A DNA stretch of 64,000 nt from Lasiodiplodia sp. COLG20 (lineage: Eukaryota > Ascomycota > Dothideomycetes > Botryosphaeriales > Botryosphaeriaceae): the NCBI GenBank assembly GCA_009801085.1, contig VNWV01000055.1:1-64000 (forward strand), written 5' to 3'. How positions within the stretch are numbered: position 1 is the stretch's first letter; the number at the start of each line of letters is the position of its first letter. The notes under the pieces were generated by a model, which had not been told where the DNA came from, did not search any database, and was given only the letters and a program-made list of their open reading frames with translations. Position numbers and translations under genes: made by a program. Shown in pieces: positions 33,917-45,735 of the stretch.

Positions 33917-36046
33917 GCTGGCAGGCTAAGTTTCTTTTTGTCCAAAAAAAAAAAAACACTGCCAGGATAGGAATAATGTTTTCATGGCCGCGGTCTACAA
34001 AATTACGAATGAGCAAAGAACTACCGCAAGCTATACGCTAGGAATGGCGTTAGTGGTACCTCTTAAAACAAGACAGCATACTGTTGCAGAACATTTGCGA
34101 TATTTGTAGACGGTAGTAATTCCCTCACCATACTTTCTTACGGACTTTGACGTTCTTCCGCTCAGTACCACTGACATTCCACACCCAGCGGTCCAGCACT
34201 GCCTGGCCATCAATTGAGCAGACAAGTCAGCTGCAGCCGGTATTTGACATCTCATGTGCAGCCTGGCACGGCAATGACCAGAGTCTCGGGGGTATGTAGG
34301 TAGTCCAACGGCTACCTCCACTACCTTTATAATAGTTGACTTTTGTGTAGTTCTCCGGGCGATCTACTACCCTTTTACGGCGATCCAGAAGATACGGCTA
34401 ATTTCCATATTATTTGAAAATGCGACGGGTCGGTATTGACTTTGATACCCTTGGCATAAGTAGGTCAAACTGGAATGCAAAACTGCAAATCACTCTTGAC
34501 TCTTTCATGCGTTGTGCTTTGGTTGTATTGCGAGAACGGCCAGTCCATGTGTTTACGCGACTTCGTGAGACCGGGAAGGCTGTGTAGGAGAAGATAGCTC
34601 GCCAGTGGGACAGTCGATGTCGTATAGGTTTACGGAGCCGGGATTAATGCCGAAAATGGTGCGCGGCACTGTATTTTGATGAGAAGCAACTTCAAGCGCC
34701 CGCGAGGCGGTGTTCCAGCATGTATCTTTCTGGGGGTGGTAGCTGTAAAGCTTAGCCACGAGGTCAGCAATAAGCTAGCCTATCATTTTAAAGACAGTGC
34801 CTCTGGGGTCGCTAACAGAGGTGGAGAATTATAACCTACACATCTTTTCTACTGTGCGGGTAGTGGATAAAGTAATATATTTGCCGAAACTGCGCCAAAA
34901 AAAAAAAATATCTGAAAAGTACTGTCTCGACTTACTATACAATGGTGAATAGGGTATAAGCTTCGGCGCTGGCATTTGTCTTATCTCTATCGCGATCAGG
35001 GTATTGCAGTGTTTCTGGGTTGATAGATCTGTAGACCGGCTAAGCATCGGCTGTGTAGGACATTATTAGAGCAGAGGCAGAAGCTAGAAGGTTGACTACA
35101 AGAATTCCCACTTTAAGTAGATCTCCGGCTTAGTCCACAACTATCAGAAGCAGGTTTGGTGACGTCATGTTCATGCTAGAAAGATTGTCAGGCATGTAAG
35201 CGCCTGGCGGGAAGTATGTTAATAGCGTGTGGATAAATGGAGTGATAAAATGCAAGCTGTCAGAGCAATATCGTTCTTTGTTAACAAAATATTGGCTATA
35301 GCTGAAGACGAACAATCCGACTCCTCTCTGAGCAAATTTATTCCCTCTATGAGCAGTTGCCACGCCAGTACAAGGACTGACAGCATTTGAGACAGTCTCA
35401 TGAGAATGATATAGAGAGTACAGCAAAATCGACTCCAGTTTCAGAATTCTTCTTTTTTTTTTTTTTTGCGTTTGGATGTGTTATCTCTAGTCGCATTACT
35501 TCGTTTGGGTTTTGCGTGACAGGCGAGAAAGAATGTGTTCTCATATAGGGCAGATGCAGCTTTTGTGGCCTGACATGCGTGAGAAAGAGTTTGGCTGATT
35601 GCGCGTACGTAGACATTGCTGCAGAGATTCTTTCGTCGCAAGGCACGCAGTAGTCATGCAGGATACAGCCATAGGTTTGCTGGTGCTACACGTTTCCGAA
35701 ACGGCAGCAGTCCATCCTGACTATTTTCTGTGCAGGTTTGGGGTCTTGCTGCGAGGTTTGCTTCTGAGCTGGAAGTAGCAAAGGAAGGTTACGATGGTTG
35801 CTTCCTACTTGGGTAAGCATGTATAGCCATATGCGTGCCAACTTAAGAAGAGTAGGAATCTTTAGGATGGACGAGTTTGTTGGGGTGCTGCAAATTCTGT
35901 GTCAGCTTTCATCTTCGTGTCGCAGCATGACTCCTTAAGAAAGCACAAAAAGAGTCCTAAATGATGATTCAGAGGAAAATCAAGACCTAACAAATTATAG
36001 AGAGGGCCTTTTTTGCAGAAAGACACTGAGATTTGGAAAATTAGTT
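33917..36046. other. AT-rich intergenic stretch with dispersed repeat
   Basis: This includes A13 (about 33943), A12 (about 34897) and T16 (about 35452) runs and the second copy of the repeat found at 11.6 kb. No gene is supported. Confidence 0.5.
35285..35400 (-). repeat. Dispersed repeat, copy 2 (AVSPCTGV)
   Basis: This aligns with 11605-11720. The minus-strand frame reads NAVSPCTGVATAHRGNKFAQ and VFSYSQ. The identity of the source is unknown. Confidence 0.65.
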
Positions 36047-36260
36047 TCACTTACTATATGCAGGCGAACTTCCGTGCACTTTGCGGCTATGGGTCCGGGT
36101 ATGTTTATTCAAATCACTAGGTCTCTTGAACGTCCTCGTGCAATCTTGGCATTTAAACGGCCTAAAATTTATATGAGTCCTTATATGAGATATGATATCG
36201 GCACGTTTCATGAAAGTGTGTGTGCGGCAATTGCCCATTTGCAGGTGTAGCAGAAGTTTC
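36047..36260 (-). pseudogene. PacC-like C2H2 zinc-finger fragment
   Basis: The minus strand encodes NCRTHTFMKRADIISHIRTH followed by FKCQDCTRTFKRPSDLNKHT and RTH. This matches fingers 2 and 3 of PacC/Rim101-type pH regulators in linker and contacts. The first Cys pair of the upper finger should be C-x4-C. The sequence tgcaaatgggcaattgc is one base short of that, so a one-base deletion breaks the frame just before NCRTH. A GTAAGT donor follows SPAYS at the 3' side, but no further exon is seen. This is a fragment of a regulator, not a complete gene. Confidence 0.6.
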
Positions 36261-39200
36261 CAGAATTCTTATAACCAATATAACGATGGCATATATAGTC
36301 CTATAACAAAAGATATTATTAGAAGATCGAAATAGTGATTTTAATATTCTAGAAAATAAATGATACTAACATAGAGTTGCTTTTGTGTCCCCTAGACTTC
36401 TTTACAGTCGGACCATTGGCAAATGGATTGAGCAGTTTGTGTAAGATCTTGTAAATGGTAAAGGGGCCAACGGCCTTGCTTTGGGCAATTTTGTGAAACC
36501 ATAGAACGTGTGCTTCGTTCGATCGCTCTACTGTCAGGAAATGCTTTATTTAAAAGAATTCCCATAGGTCGTGTCGCTTATAAAATACGAATACCTAAGA
36601 ATTCATCCCCTGCATAAAATGAATATCCTCAACAAAAGCGTACTGTTGAGAGATTGCTGGTGTTCCACAAGCCACCTGTCAGTGTTATTTAATACTGTTG
36701 TTTGAACGCATAGTAACTGAGTGTTAGTGTTTGAAATCCAAAGAATCAATACTTTCGAGATCACCCGCAAAACGAGGCTGCGGCCTAATAACATTCTTCC
36801 GCTGCCCTGTGAATAGCCACCGTCTCACTGAATCAGGAATGGGTATGTCACCCCAACTTAAAATTTTTTAGGTCTAAACACCCAGTAGATGACGTGTTAT
36901 ATTTCCCTCGGCTCCTAACATTCCTGCGAGTGTGATCAGACTTCGTGCCGCTTTCAATCCCCACTACTCAGGAGAGTCATTACATCAACTCAACGCCGCT
37001 TCTCCCAACAACCACATCTTCAGCATGGTGAGTTGCTAGCTACGCAACCAGTATTCGAGGTAACTTACAGGGTAGTAGTGATATTGCTGACTTGACTTTA
37101 CACTCCTACGTTAACTACCTCTTGACTAAAAGATATGAGCAGTTGCATCTTCATATTGGTGGAGATTATGCTCAGAGACGGGCATGCATTGGACTTTTAA
37201 TGAGAATTGTCGAACCTAGACCTGGAATACCTCGGGTACTTGGTGGTGGCGGAGGCATAGTCTTTGATGGAATTTTTGAGGTTCTCGATGAAGCTGCAAC
37301 ATAATCTTCTCAGCCTGTTGTTCGATAAGTCATAATGAGATATGTTCTGGATTAAACCACCAAATATAACAAGCAGGCTATACTAGTGTTAACACTACAC
37401 GGGTCATAAGTAAACTCATAACGCTACTATAGAGTTAGCCTGGTGGTAGAAGAAAATCATTTGGAAATATGGTCCCTGCTTTGTAGGAAGCGCGCAAGGC
37501 TATAAAGTTGTAGAGAATAATAGCTAGTATATAATCGAATAGAGGTTGTCTATCTGTCACATCATCACTGCTTATACAGTTCAGTGTATCTAAGCCACGC
37601 ACTTGGTAGTTCAATAATCAGACCTTCTCTCCATTTTGTTTCATTAATATCTTCCCTCCGGGTTTATTGGACCAGCTTGTCAAAACTTCTTCGTTTAGAA
37701 AGATAGATAACTGATAACACGCTGTCCCGTATGTTCAAAGCTGAACTGTTTAGTGAGCGATGAATCATCGAGTTCTTCTACGAAGCGGACGTGCCGTTCG
37801 AAAGTAGGCGAGGGAACTAGCCGCTAAGGACCGCGCAGCGGATCCTCCTCGATATGATGGTTAATTCTCATTCTGGTCCGACCATCTACGCCGCATGCAA
37901 TCTCCATTGATAAGAGGTTGCGATAATGAGAAAGATCGAATGGAATCCTTTCGAAGCTGAATCCTGTCTTTATCGAATACGTAAGCGGTAAGAAAATCTC
38001 TTTGCTATATTACTTTACTTATCTAGATAATAACTAGGATCTATAAACGTATTACCTTAGTCTTTAACCACAAATAGACGGTCTCTTGAGGAGGTCAGCG
38101 TCGGACCAAACTAGACATCTATTACGTTCGATTATACAGAGCTCCGTATAGCCCCCGGCTTAAGATATCCGGCCAGTATTATAGTCGATTATTGTTCACG
38201 CCGTAAAGTGACGAATAAATAATCCTAGTAAAATAAATATAATCTTGCATAACTATGCTATAGGTGGTTGTTAGTAAGTTCTTAATGTTGATCTTATAGA
38301 TGGGCCGCGTAGGCCCACTGGTAATCAGTGCGGAACAGCAAGCTATTTTGACTCAACCTCGCGTTTTACAACCATGCTTAGATGTTGAAAACCAGTCCTT
38401 TAAGTGTGCCGTGTCAATTTATTTGGCGGCAAAAGGCAACAGGACACGAAGTGCGGCACTTTCATACTAATCGCATACCTGCGGGTCTACCTTCGCCGGC
38501 TGTCACCCGGCTACTACATACGCGTAAGCGCGCGGAAGAGGTCTCTAGCACTAGATCGAGAGTATTTGCTCGTCTTTTCTATTATCTAATAGGCGCTTCG
38601 CGAAGTCATCTCCGAGGACATAAGCCAGTCTACATAGCGGTTGTAATTGTAGGAGACAGTGCCTTGAAAACCGCAAACGAAAGACCTTCCTAAAGGTACT
38701 CACATAGCATTTTAGAAAGGTACGCGTCGACTGAATCAAAAGCACCTAAGTGGCTTCTACCCATTCAAAGTAATTTAATGCCCTGTTGAATGAGCTAATC
38801 ACTTTACCAATCCTGTATTGTTTTGGTGCCGTGGTTCCAAAGAGCTAAAGTACTAGGGATTTCCGGCGAACTTTTGCCTGTTAATTATTGAACAGGTGAT
38901 TGCTGCCTAGTTGGTACATTATCTGATTGACCTGGAACGCCAAATTATCCTTTGCCGTAGAAGAGCCGCTTCACATTCGTATCGTCAATCTCTTAGCAAA
39001 TGGCAGTTCCAGAGGCGATTGTAGCAGAAAAGTATCGCACAGGGACGCTTGTGTTACATTACGGATTTGCCTCTCCGCTTGTGCCGCGTAGCAGAGCTGG
39101 TGTAAGTAGCTCACGAAGACAAGATGAGAAGATAGCATGCTGTGAATGATGTTTTGGAATGACATCGTGGCTGCCCGGTGCTAACGCGGATAAGCAAGCC

Positions 39201-40395
39201 AGCTCGAAGGGCGTTCGATGCCCGCCCGCATGTCAAGAAATCGAATCGCTGCCGCTTTCAGAGAGAACATGCCGAACTCGATTCAGTGGAGCGTGGTTGG
39301 TTCAATTGAGGAACAGCATGACGGCTGGCTAGTGTCTCACTCACGTACTCCAGAACACACACGGGAGAAGAAGCGGACAAAGCCCAGGAGTCGTGACCCG
39401 AGAGACCGGGACTAGCGCGCCACGCGTACTTCAGGATCCGGGAGCGAGAGATGAGCGGCGACCGGACGTGTTTCTGAGCCAATTTACATGTAAGTAGCTT
39501 CCCACGCAGATATCGAGAAGGGAAATTGTGGTAGAGAGTTAATGGTGATGGATGGAGGTGTCGGGGAGGGCTAGACCGCGACCCGGCCGCGCGGCTTGGA
39601 CTGCAGTAGAGAATCGAGACTGTGATGCGAGGCCGGGGCCGGAAACATGGGGTGGCAGTACCGCAGTCGTCTGACGGCTAGCGTCGCTCTTCAATGCGAC
39701 ATTTGCGAGAGCATGACGCGCAGCACAAAAGCGATCGCCCACTGCAGAGCGTCGCAGCACGCAGCAGATCTGGCAGATCTCGCCACCGCCGCTGCTGGAG
39801 AGGGCCGGATCCGGGGATGCAGCGCACCCCTTGCCATTGCTGCCGTCATGGCGCGCTAAGGACGGGCGTATGCACGATCCGCCTGCCATCGCTGTGCCCT
39901 CAACTCCTCCTCGTTCTCGCGCTCATCAATACTCCGCCGCTCCAGCTCTTCTCCAATCCCCAGCTTATCCCCGCTGTAAGTCCATGTGGTCGCTTCGGCC
40001 GCCTGTTACTTGATATCTACCTCAAGCAGCCAGCCTGCACCAAGTACGCACACCGCGCCCAGCCGCCCAAGCCCACACACGCCCGTCTCGAGCGCTGAAA
40101 ACCTCCAGCCGCCGCCTGTCCACGCGCCGCCGCCGTGTTTATGGGCCGTGCCTCCTGGCGATTGAGAACTGAGGCCGTTCTTCTTCGCTTCTTCGCTCTG
40201 CAACAATTACTCTTTCAAAGTTTTAAAGTCCCGGTCCTGCTCAAGCCACACTTTTACCGACCCATCCTTGATACTTTTGTATCTGTACCACTGCCTCCCA
40301 TCGCCGCAACCGCGGAGGCCAGGCCGCTTCATTCTGGCTGTCCCCGTCATTCCTCGCATCGCGCAACCGGCCAATCCCTCCTTTCTAATTTCTTC
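36261..40395. other. Long intergenic region
   Basis: No gene is supported. A frame at 37092-37304 follows a plausible 45-base intron (37029-37070) but shows no known domain. Bases 39500-40395 become GC-rich and are probably the promoter and long leader of the HMG-box gene. Confidence 0.4.
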
Positions 40396-41973
40396 ATGAC
40401 AGACTTGCGGCAGAAGCTCGAGCAACTGGGTCTGTCGCAGTACCTCGGCGTCTTCGTCAGCGAAGGTTTCGACACATGGGAGACTGTCTTGGACATCAGG
40501 GAATCCGACCTGTAAGCCACCCCGCGCCAACAATGCTCCCGGAACTGCTCACATTCGCCCTGAAAGCAATTTCCTTAATGTTAAGCTCGGCCACCGAAGG
40601 GTACGCTTCCTCAGGTGCTTGCCTCCCCCATGCACTGCTAACTCAACATAGAAACTGCAACGTGCAATTGCCGAGACCAGAGGCATCCCGTTTGAACGAC
40701 TTGACCGTGCAGTGCCGTATTTGCATGCTGCATTTAGTGTCGATGGCTCATATCTCAGCGACGACTCGGCCTCGGAGAATAGGTCGCTCAACCACCACAA
40801 GAGGATCAAGCCTCCTTTCGGCAATACCGGTAGTACTACGAAGCGCAAGTATCGCCGTCGTCCCAAGGTAGCCATCCTTACCGCCCTATACCGACTACAA
40901 CTGACCATTACGCCAGCCGGACGAGAACGCGCCAGAGCGTCCAGCCTCAGCCTACGTAATATTTTCAAACCGTACGTATTTTTATGTAAGAGACTGCCCC
41001 TTGCGTTAATTCCGCTGACTTGCACGCAGAGACGAGAGAGTCCCTGAAAGGACAGAAGCTAAATTTTACCGAGATCGCCAAACTTGTAGGTGAACAATGG
41101 CAGACTCTTTCACCTGGGGCACGGGAGGCCTGCGAACGCCAAGCTGCCGCTGCCAAGGAAAAGTACTATACCGAGCTTGCTGAGTACAAGGAAACCCCCG
41201 AGTATACCCAGTATCAAGAATATTTGGCCGAATTCAGAGCCAAGCATAACCAGAAGCAATTTGGTCAGCCATTGAAGCCCCATACTTTACCAACGACGCT
41301 CCTACTAACCGCTTCGTGTGTAGGCAAGCGAACCAAATTTGAGCCTGAAACCACTATAGATGCCCGAAGCAATAGCCGTGTCAATTTTGACAAGTCTCAC
41401 CGCAGAGTATCCTGTGCTCACTTAAGCCAACCCCCTCCTCTTGTCTATAATCGATCGCGCTCCAGCCCGCGTCCAGGCTCTCATCGTACTATCGGACGCA
41501 TAGTAGGCTCTGAATCGACCTCTCCTGCTGCTTACTCACTCCCAAGGGTCAGCTCCCCTAGGATTTCAGGACAGTACTCACCCCTGTCAGCGCCACCTAC
41601 ATCGGCTACGGGATTCCAAGAGCCTGAGTTCTCTCACCAGGGCCGAACAATCGATTCACGAGATCGCTTTCAGGATCCCATTTACGCGACAACCCACAGA
41701 TTCGGCGCCTCAAACAGCAGCAGCACTCCGCTGGGTGCCGTTCCATCCATTTCCTCGCTCTATTCTACCTATACTCCCAGTGGCCGCGACCTATCATCCC
41801 GACGTCTCCAGCGCGAACCATCTTCAATACCGTCTCAGCTCCACGAAAATATCAACACTACTAATCAGTTGTCTGATAGCGACGGCTATGCTTCCAGCTT
41901 CAGCAACAATTCTCCCAACGCACCATACAAAGGCTCGTTTCTTCCATTTATGGATACACAGAAGGAACACTGA
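40396..41973 (+). CDS. SAM-domain plus HMG-box DNA-binding protein
   Basis: The model has six exons: 40396-40511, 40567-40600, 40652-40867, 40917-40971, 41030-41263 and 41324-41973. All phases agree, giving 434 residues. The N-terminus (residues 1 to about 55) is a SAM domain (LEQLGLSQYLGVFVSEGFDT, WETVLDIRESDL, VKLGHRRKLQRAI). A basic stretch KRKYRRRPK precedes the HMG box (about 123-195: ENAPERPASAYVIFSN, LNFTEIAKLVGEQW, AAAAKEKYYTEL). The C-terminal half is Ser/Pro-rich. HMG boxes bend DNA and SAM domains mediate self-association. This pairing exists in filamentous fungi but I know no firm function. The last intron (41264-41323) keeps frame whether or not it is removed. There are no lesions; it is one of the best-preserved genes here. 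Confidence 0.92.
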
Positions 41974-42012
41974 ATGCTCTGAGGAATATAGAATCTACTG
42001 TAATCCGGGTTA

Positions 42013-42016
<4 letters not shown>

Positions 42017-42101
<85 letters not shown>

Positions 42102-42116
42102 TTTTTTTTTTTTTTT
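42017..42116. repeat. Poly-T tract (84 T, G, 15 T)
   Basis: It begins 44 bases after the HMG-box stop codon. A run this long suggests the poly-A tail of a minus-oriented retroposed sequence lying to its right, or a collapsed or expanded assembly region. Confidence 0.95.
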
Positions 42117-43168
42117 GTTGTGCAGTGCCGGGTCTTCTTGTCTGTCGCGGTGCTCGACTACACCATCGTGACGTAACATTTCGCGTTCTGGATCACGTCA
42201 TCGCTGCTTCCTCTTTCCCTTGTTGTTAGTCGTCTCTTTTCACATTGACTTTTGTCGGCGACTTCTTGGTGGTCGACGCCCGATCTGCCGGTCGATGGCG
42301 CATCTCGCTATGCGCAAACCGCAAAGGACTGTTGACACTAAATTTGCCACGCTGCAACCTGGCCCACCTCTCCAACCGCCTTTTCCTCTGTCTTATGTCC
42401 AGACCTAGGTGGCTTCTTCTTTGTCGAGAAAAAAAAAAAAAACGATGAGAGTAAACAGACTGCCTATACTTCGAACCCTGAAGAGTACTATCGTAACTAC
42501 ATCGAGTACTATGAAATTTTGCCCGGCTACCGACAGCTCTGGTGGCGTTATCGCCTACTTTTCCTCGCTCTTAGCTCAACGCGGGTCCTTTTAATTCGAG
42601 CTTGTGCTTGCTATGGTACATACTCTAGCCCTTTGTTGTTGTTGAACACTGGAATTGAATGCACTGCTGCTTGATTGAATATTGCTAAAGAACTGCAATG
42701 AATACATGATGGTGTTAACCTTAGTATTATCTCCTACCAGTTGGTGGTGCAACGTTGAATAGTATGAAAAGTGTAGTGGAAGCGCAAATGATGATAGTTG
42801 TAGAAGAAGATCAAATAATGACGGCAGAAGGCATTGCAATGGCGGTGATTGCTGACAATAATATTCATCGATGATCTATCGACAAGACCGAAGCTTTTCT
42901 CTTCCTCTGGCCTGTTCTTTCAGCAGAGTATTTGCATTCTCGAATGGGCAATAGATGATCTGCTCTTCCGAAAGCGCTGTACAATCCTTGTCATGCCACG
43001 AATCACGACATCGAGTTTGGAAATCCGCTTATTTTGTCGCTAAAATTGGCCGCTGAACTTTAGACGCAATACGACGGCTTGATCAGTCGAGTCAACTCGA
43101 AATTGGACTCCAATCCTGTGGATTTTGCATTTTTGACATCTAACGGCATCCCGCACAAATGCCAACGT
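42117..43168. other. Intergenic, possible retroposon body
   Basis: I cannot recognise a SINE or LINE here. There is no tRNA-like B box and no reverse-transcriptase motif. Several short frames lack domains. Confidence 0.4.
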
Positions 43169-44815
43169 CTAATTTGACTGGGTTTGGAAACGCGCATGGG
43201 GGAAGTCGGAAATCAGCGCTTCTATAAGTGCTTGGCTGTTAGGGCTTCGGCATCGAATTGAGCCACGGCGTTCAAGAAGCGTGCCGTCAACTATAGGCAG
43301 CTCGTCTAGCTCGAAGGAAAATGCTGAAGAGAGTAGAGATTGGTGGATGCTTTGGATGTCAATGATCTGTAAAAGGCGAACCTCGGCCGCTCGAATATCG
43401 GGCATCGACTCGAATAGCATCCAAATCCGGCGCGTGGTCTAGAGGGACATTAATACAAAAGTGATTTTGCCTCTCCTTCCTCCCAAGATGTCTGTAAAAG
43501 TTGTTCCAAATCTTCTGATCGTTCCTTGAAGACTACCACGACCTAAAGCACCGCGGGATGGAGGTGTCTAGCACCCTGTATCGAGAGTCTGTCGGTGCAT
43601 TTTTGTCAGGTACGTAGCCGGTGCCGATCGAAACAAGCACATCCACACCAACATTCCAGGTACTCCTGACCTCTGAGACAGCGGAGCTGACTGGATTGTT
43701 GTGCTTCCCGACCCCTCCGTCCTGAAAATGGCAGTCGATGCCGTCAACGAACTTCATGGGAAGCATATTAAGTACGTTAGCTTTTCCAAGGCTCTGGGTC
43801 AGGCAAAATAAATGCGCACTCATACGGGCGCCGCGGATGCTGCTTGTGCTCTGCAGGTACTTAGAAAGACTGACCTAAGGCAAAATGTCGGACTTACGCG
43901 TCGCAAAGCGAGATCTCCTTTCTGAACTCTAGAGACCTGATATGATTGTACCCTGGGTTTGGTTAGGCCCGAGTTCTACTTTCAACTGTGTGATTGTTGT
44001 ACTCACTGCAGTCCTCCCCTTGATTTCTTGTACCATTGTAATTCCAGAATATGCATAGGTTTGAAGATCTAACCGTCGTAGCCGTCACGGCAACCTTTGC
44101 ACCTAATAGCGAGGAGTCGCGGCTGCCGAACAACCTCTTAGTTGTGCCGTAGGTTTCCCGTAGGCAATCTTTCAGCTGCCCCGCATCATATGTGCTGTCT
44201 GTCAAGCAAAAGGCAAGAATGCTTTAAATTCTTCCCCACGCCATCCTCCCGCGGTTTAACCTCTTCTTGAAGATTTGTCGGGCAAGTACATCGAATTGTT
44301 TATGCAGAAGTTCGTCGTCTTTCGCCCGAGGAACAGCAGGAGAACAATAAGGCTACTTGCTTTGAGTTAGAAAACCCGCATCATGTCGAAGGGCTTACTC
44401 ACCCGAGCTTGTGCCGATCACGTAGTCGAACTCATCCTGAATGAGCTATGGATGTTTCATTGCATGCTCAATGGCCTTCAGAGCTTCCAATGAGAAAAGC
44501 TCCGCTTACGTCTCCGCCATCAATGGTGAGTGCCCGGGCGAAGGTCGTTGGAGGCACCTGTTTCACCAACAGCAAAGCCACATGTCCGCAGAAGATGAAA
44601 AATGATACGCGATAGTAGTACTCTCGGCTTGATAGACGTTTGCCAAAAATCCGCACGCAGGTATCACAGACCGCATGACCGCAGGATAGGACGTGTTCTG
44701 GTTTTCGCTGTAGGCAGCTCAACAAGTAGATGGGAACAACAAGCAATACACTCAATTCATCAATTATTCGACCGATCAAGCGCAAATTCCATCAATTGTA
44801 TTGACATATGAGTTG
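43169..44815 (-). pseudogene. Patatin-like phospholipase pseudogene with zinc-binding N-terminus
   Basis: Fungal patatin-like proteins of this type release fatty acids from membrane lipids. They often act as effector domains in allorecognition or NLR-like proteins. In order on the minus strand are a Cys/His motif (RKPEHVLSCGHAVCDTCVRI), the oxyanion loop (LTIDGGDVSGAF, family DGGGxRG, so altered), the nucleophile elbow (FDYVIGTSSG) followed by a GTGAGT donor, then DSTYDAGQLKDCLRETYGT with GAKVAVTATTV. Next are the catalytic Asp region FQDGGVGKHNNPVSSAVSEV with DVLVSIGTG, and a C-terminal part to 43169. Ser and Asp of the dyad are present. The exons lie in several frames, with stops between them not all explained by introns. 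The DGGD change in the oxyanion loop also argues against activity. Confidence 0.85.
44748..44800 (-). repeat. Patatin-gene snippet, copy 2
   Basis: This lies at the 5' end of the patatin pseudogene and is shared with 18436-18492 and partly with 55977-56005. It shows that those snippets derive from relatives of this gene. Confidence 0.65.
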
Positions 44816-45735
44816 ATACCGTGATGTAACGTTGAAAATCTCAAGACCTGGTTATGCCTTATTGCAAACAGCTCTTCTTCCAATTATCTCCGCTTTCATT
44901 AGCTGTCATCTAGGCTGTGCGCGGGAGATAGAAGGACATCAAAGTTCTGTCGTTGAAGTTGCAGCTTCTAATCACTTCGGCTATCTATTTGAGTGTACAT
45001 AGTCAACTTTATTCGTTGTTTACGTAATGCACCCAATTCCTGTGGTGCAGGAGCTGGATGTATCACGTGAAGTAACGGTCCCCGAAGTAGATAAGTGTGG
45101 CAGCGCCGCCGTCTATTCGATCAGCACATTACGCACACACTGCAATCACTACGAGTAATGGCGATGAAGCTACCGAACACTATAGTAGCGCATCCGCACA
45201 GTTTCTCGTGTCTTGCGAGATGCTGAGCTTATAATTCGACTTTGTCTATGAATCGCTTGTACAAGGTGCTATTCTGCGCCTCAATAATTTCCTCAGAAAG
45301 ACTAGCTTAATCTACAAGGAGCCCAAGAGCAGGCAGGTTAAATGTTTAGCTATGCAGAGATGTCTTCCATGGGTTTCAGTAAAGTATGATCGGATGCATT
45401 TCGGCGAGCGGGTAACCTCGCGGCTGTCAAACGGAGCCTTTGCCAAGACGGAACGCAGGTTCAAAGTCTCCATCTAAGCGAGACCAGGCCGCCACTCTGT
45501 TCACTTCTCGTCTTCGTTCAGGTTGCCATCCACCTACTACCAGTGGTGCTCTGACTGCACACTACCAATCTGTAACAAGAATATCTCCAAGTCTAGGAGT
45601 ACGAGTGGCCGATCAGCTTTGTTCACCACAAGCGCCCAGACCTACCCTGAAGAATCCCATTCGGCAATCAGAAGTGTTCAGCTACCTACTTTGCGCCTAG
45701 GCGTTTTTTGTGGACAACTCTCTCTAGCCATCATC
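44816..45735. other. Intergenic with palindromic element
   Basis: This contains a palindromic element at about 44998-45075. A frame upstream of 45736 is open from 45523 but not clearly coding. Confidence 0.45.
44998..45080. repeat. Palindromic repeat element, copy B
   Basis: gtgtacatagtcaac leads into an imperfect inverted repeat of about 47 bases centred on cctgtggtgcagg. The arms differ mainly by transitions. It aligns with the copy near 54915-54985 (gtgtacatggctagc..cacgtgatgcac..ctcctgcaccacagga). Confidence 0.6.

Noticed and set aside
41886..42229. Lys-rich and Phe-rich frames over the poly-T tract
   Set aside because: Pure homopolymer translation.
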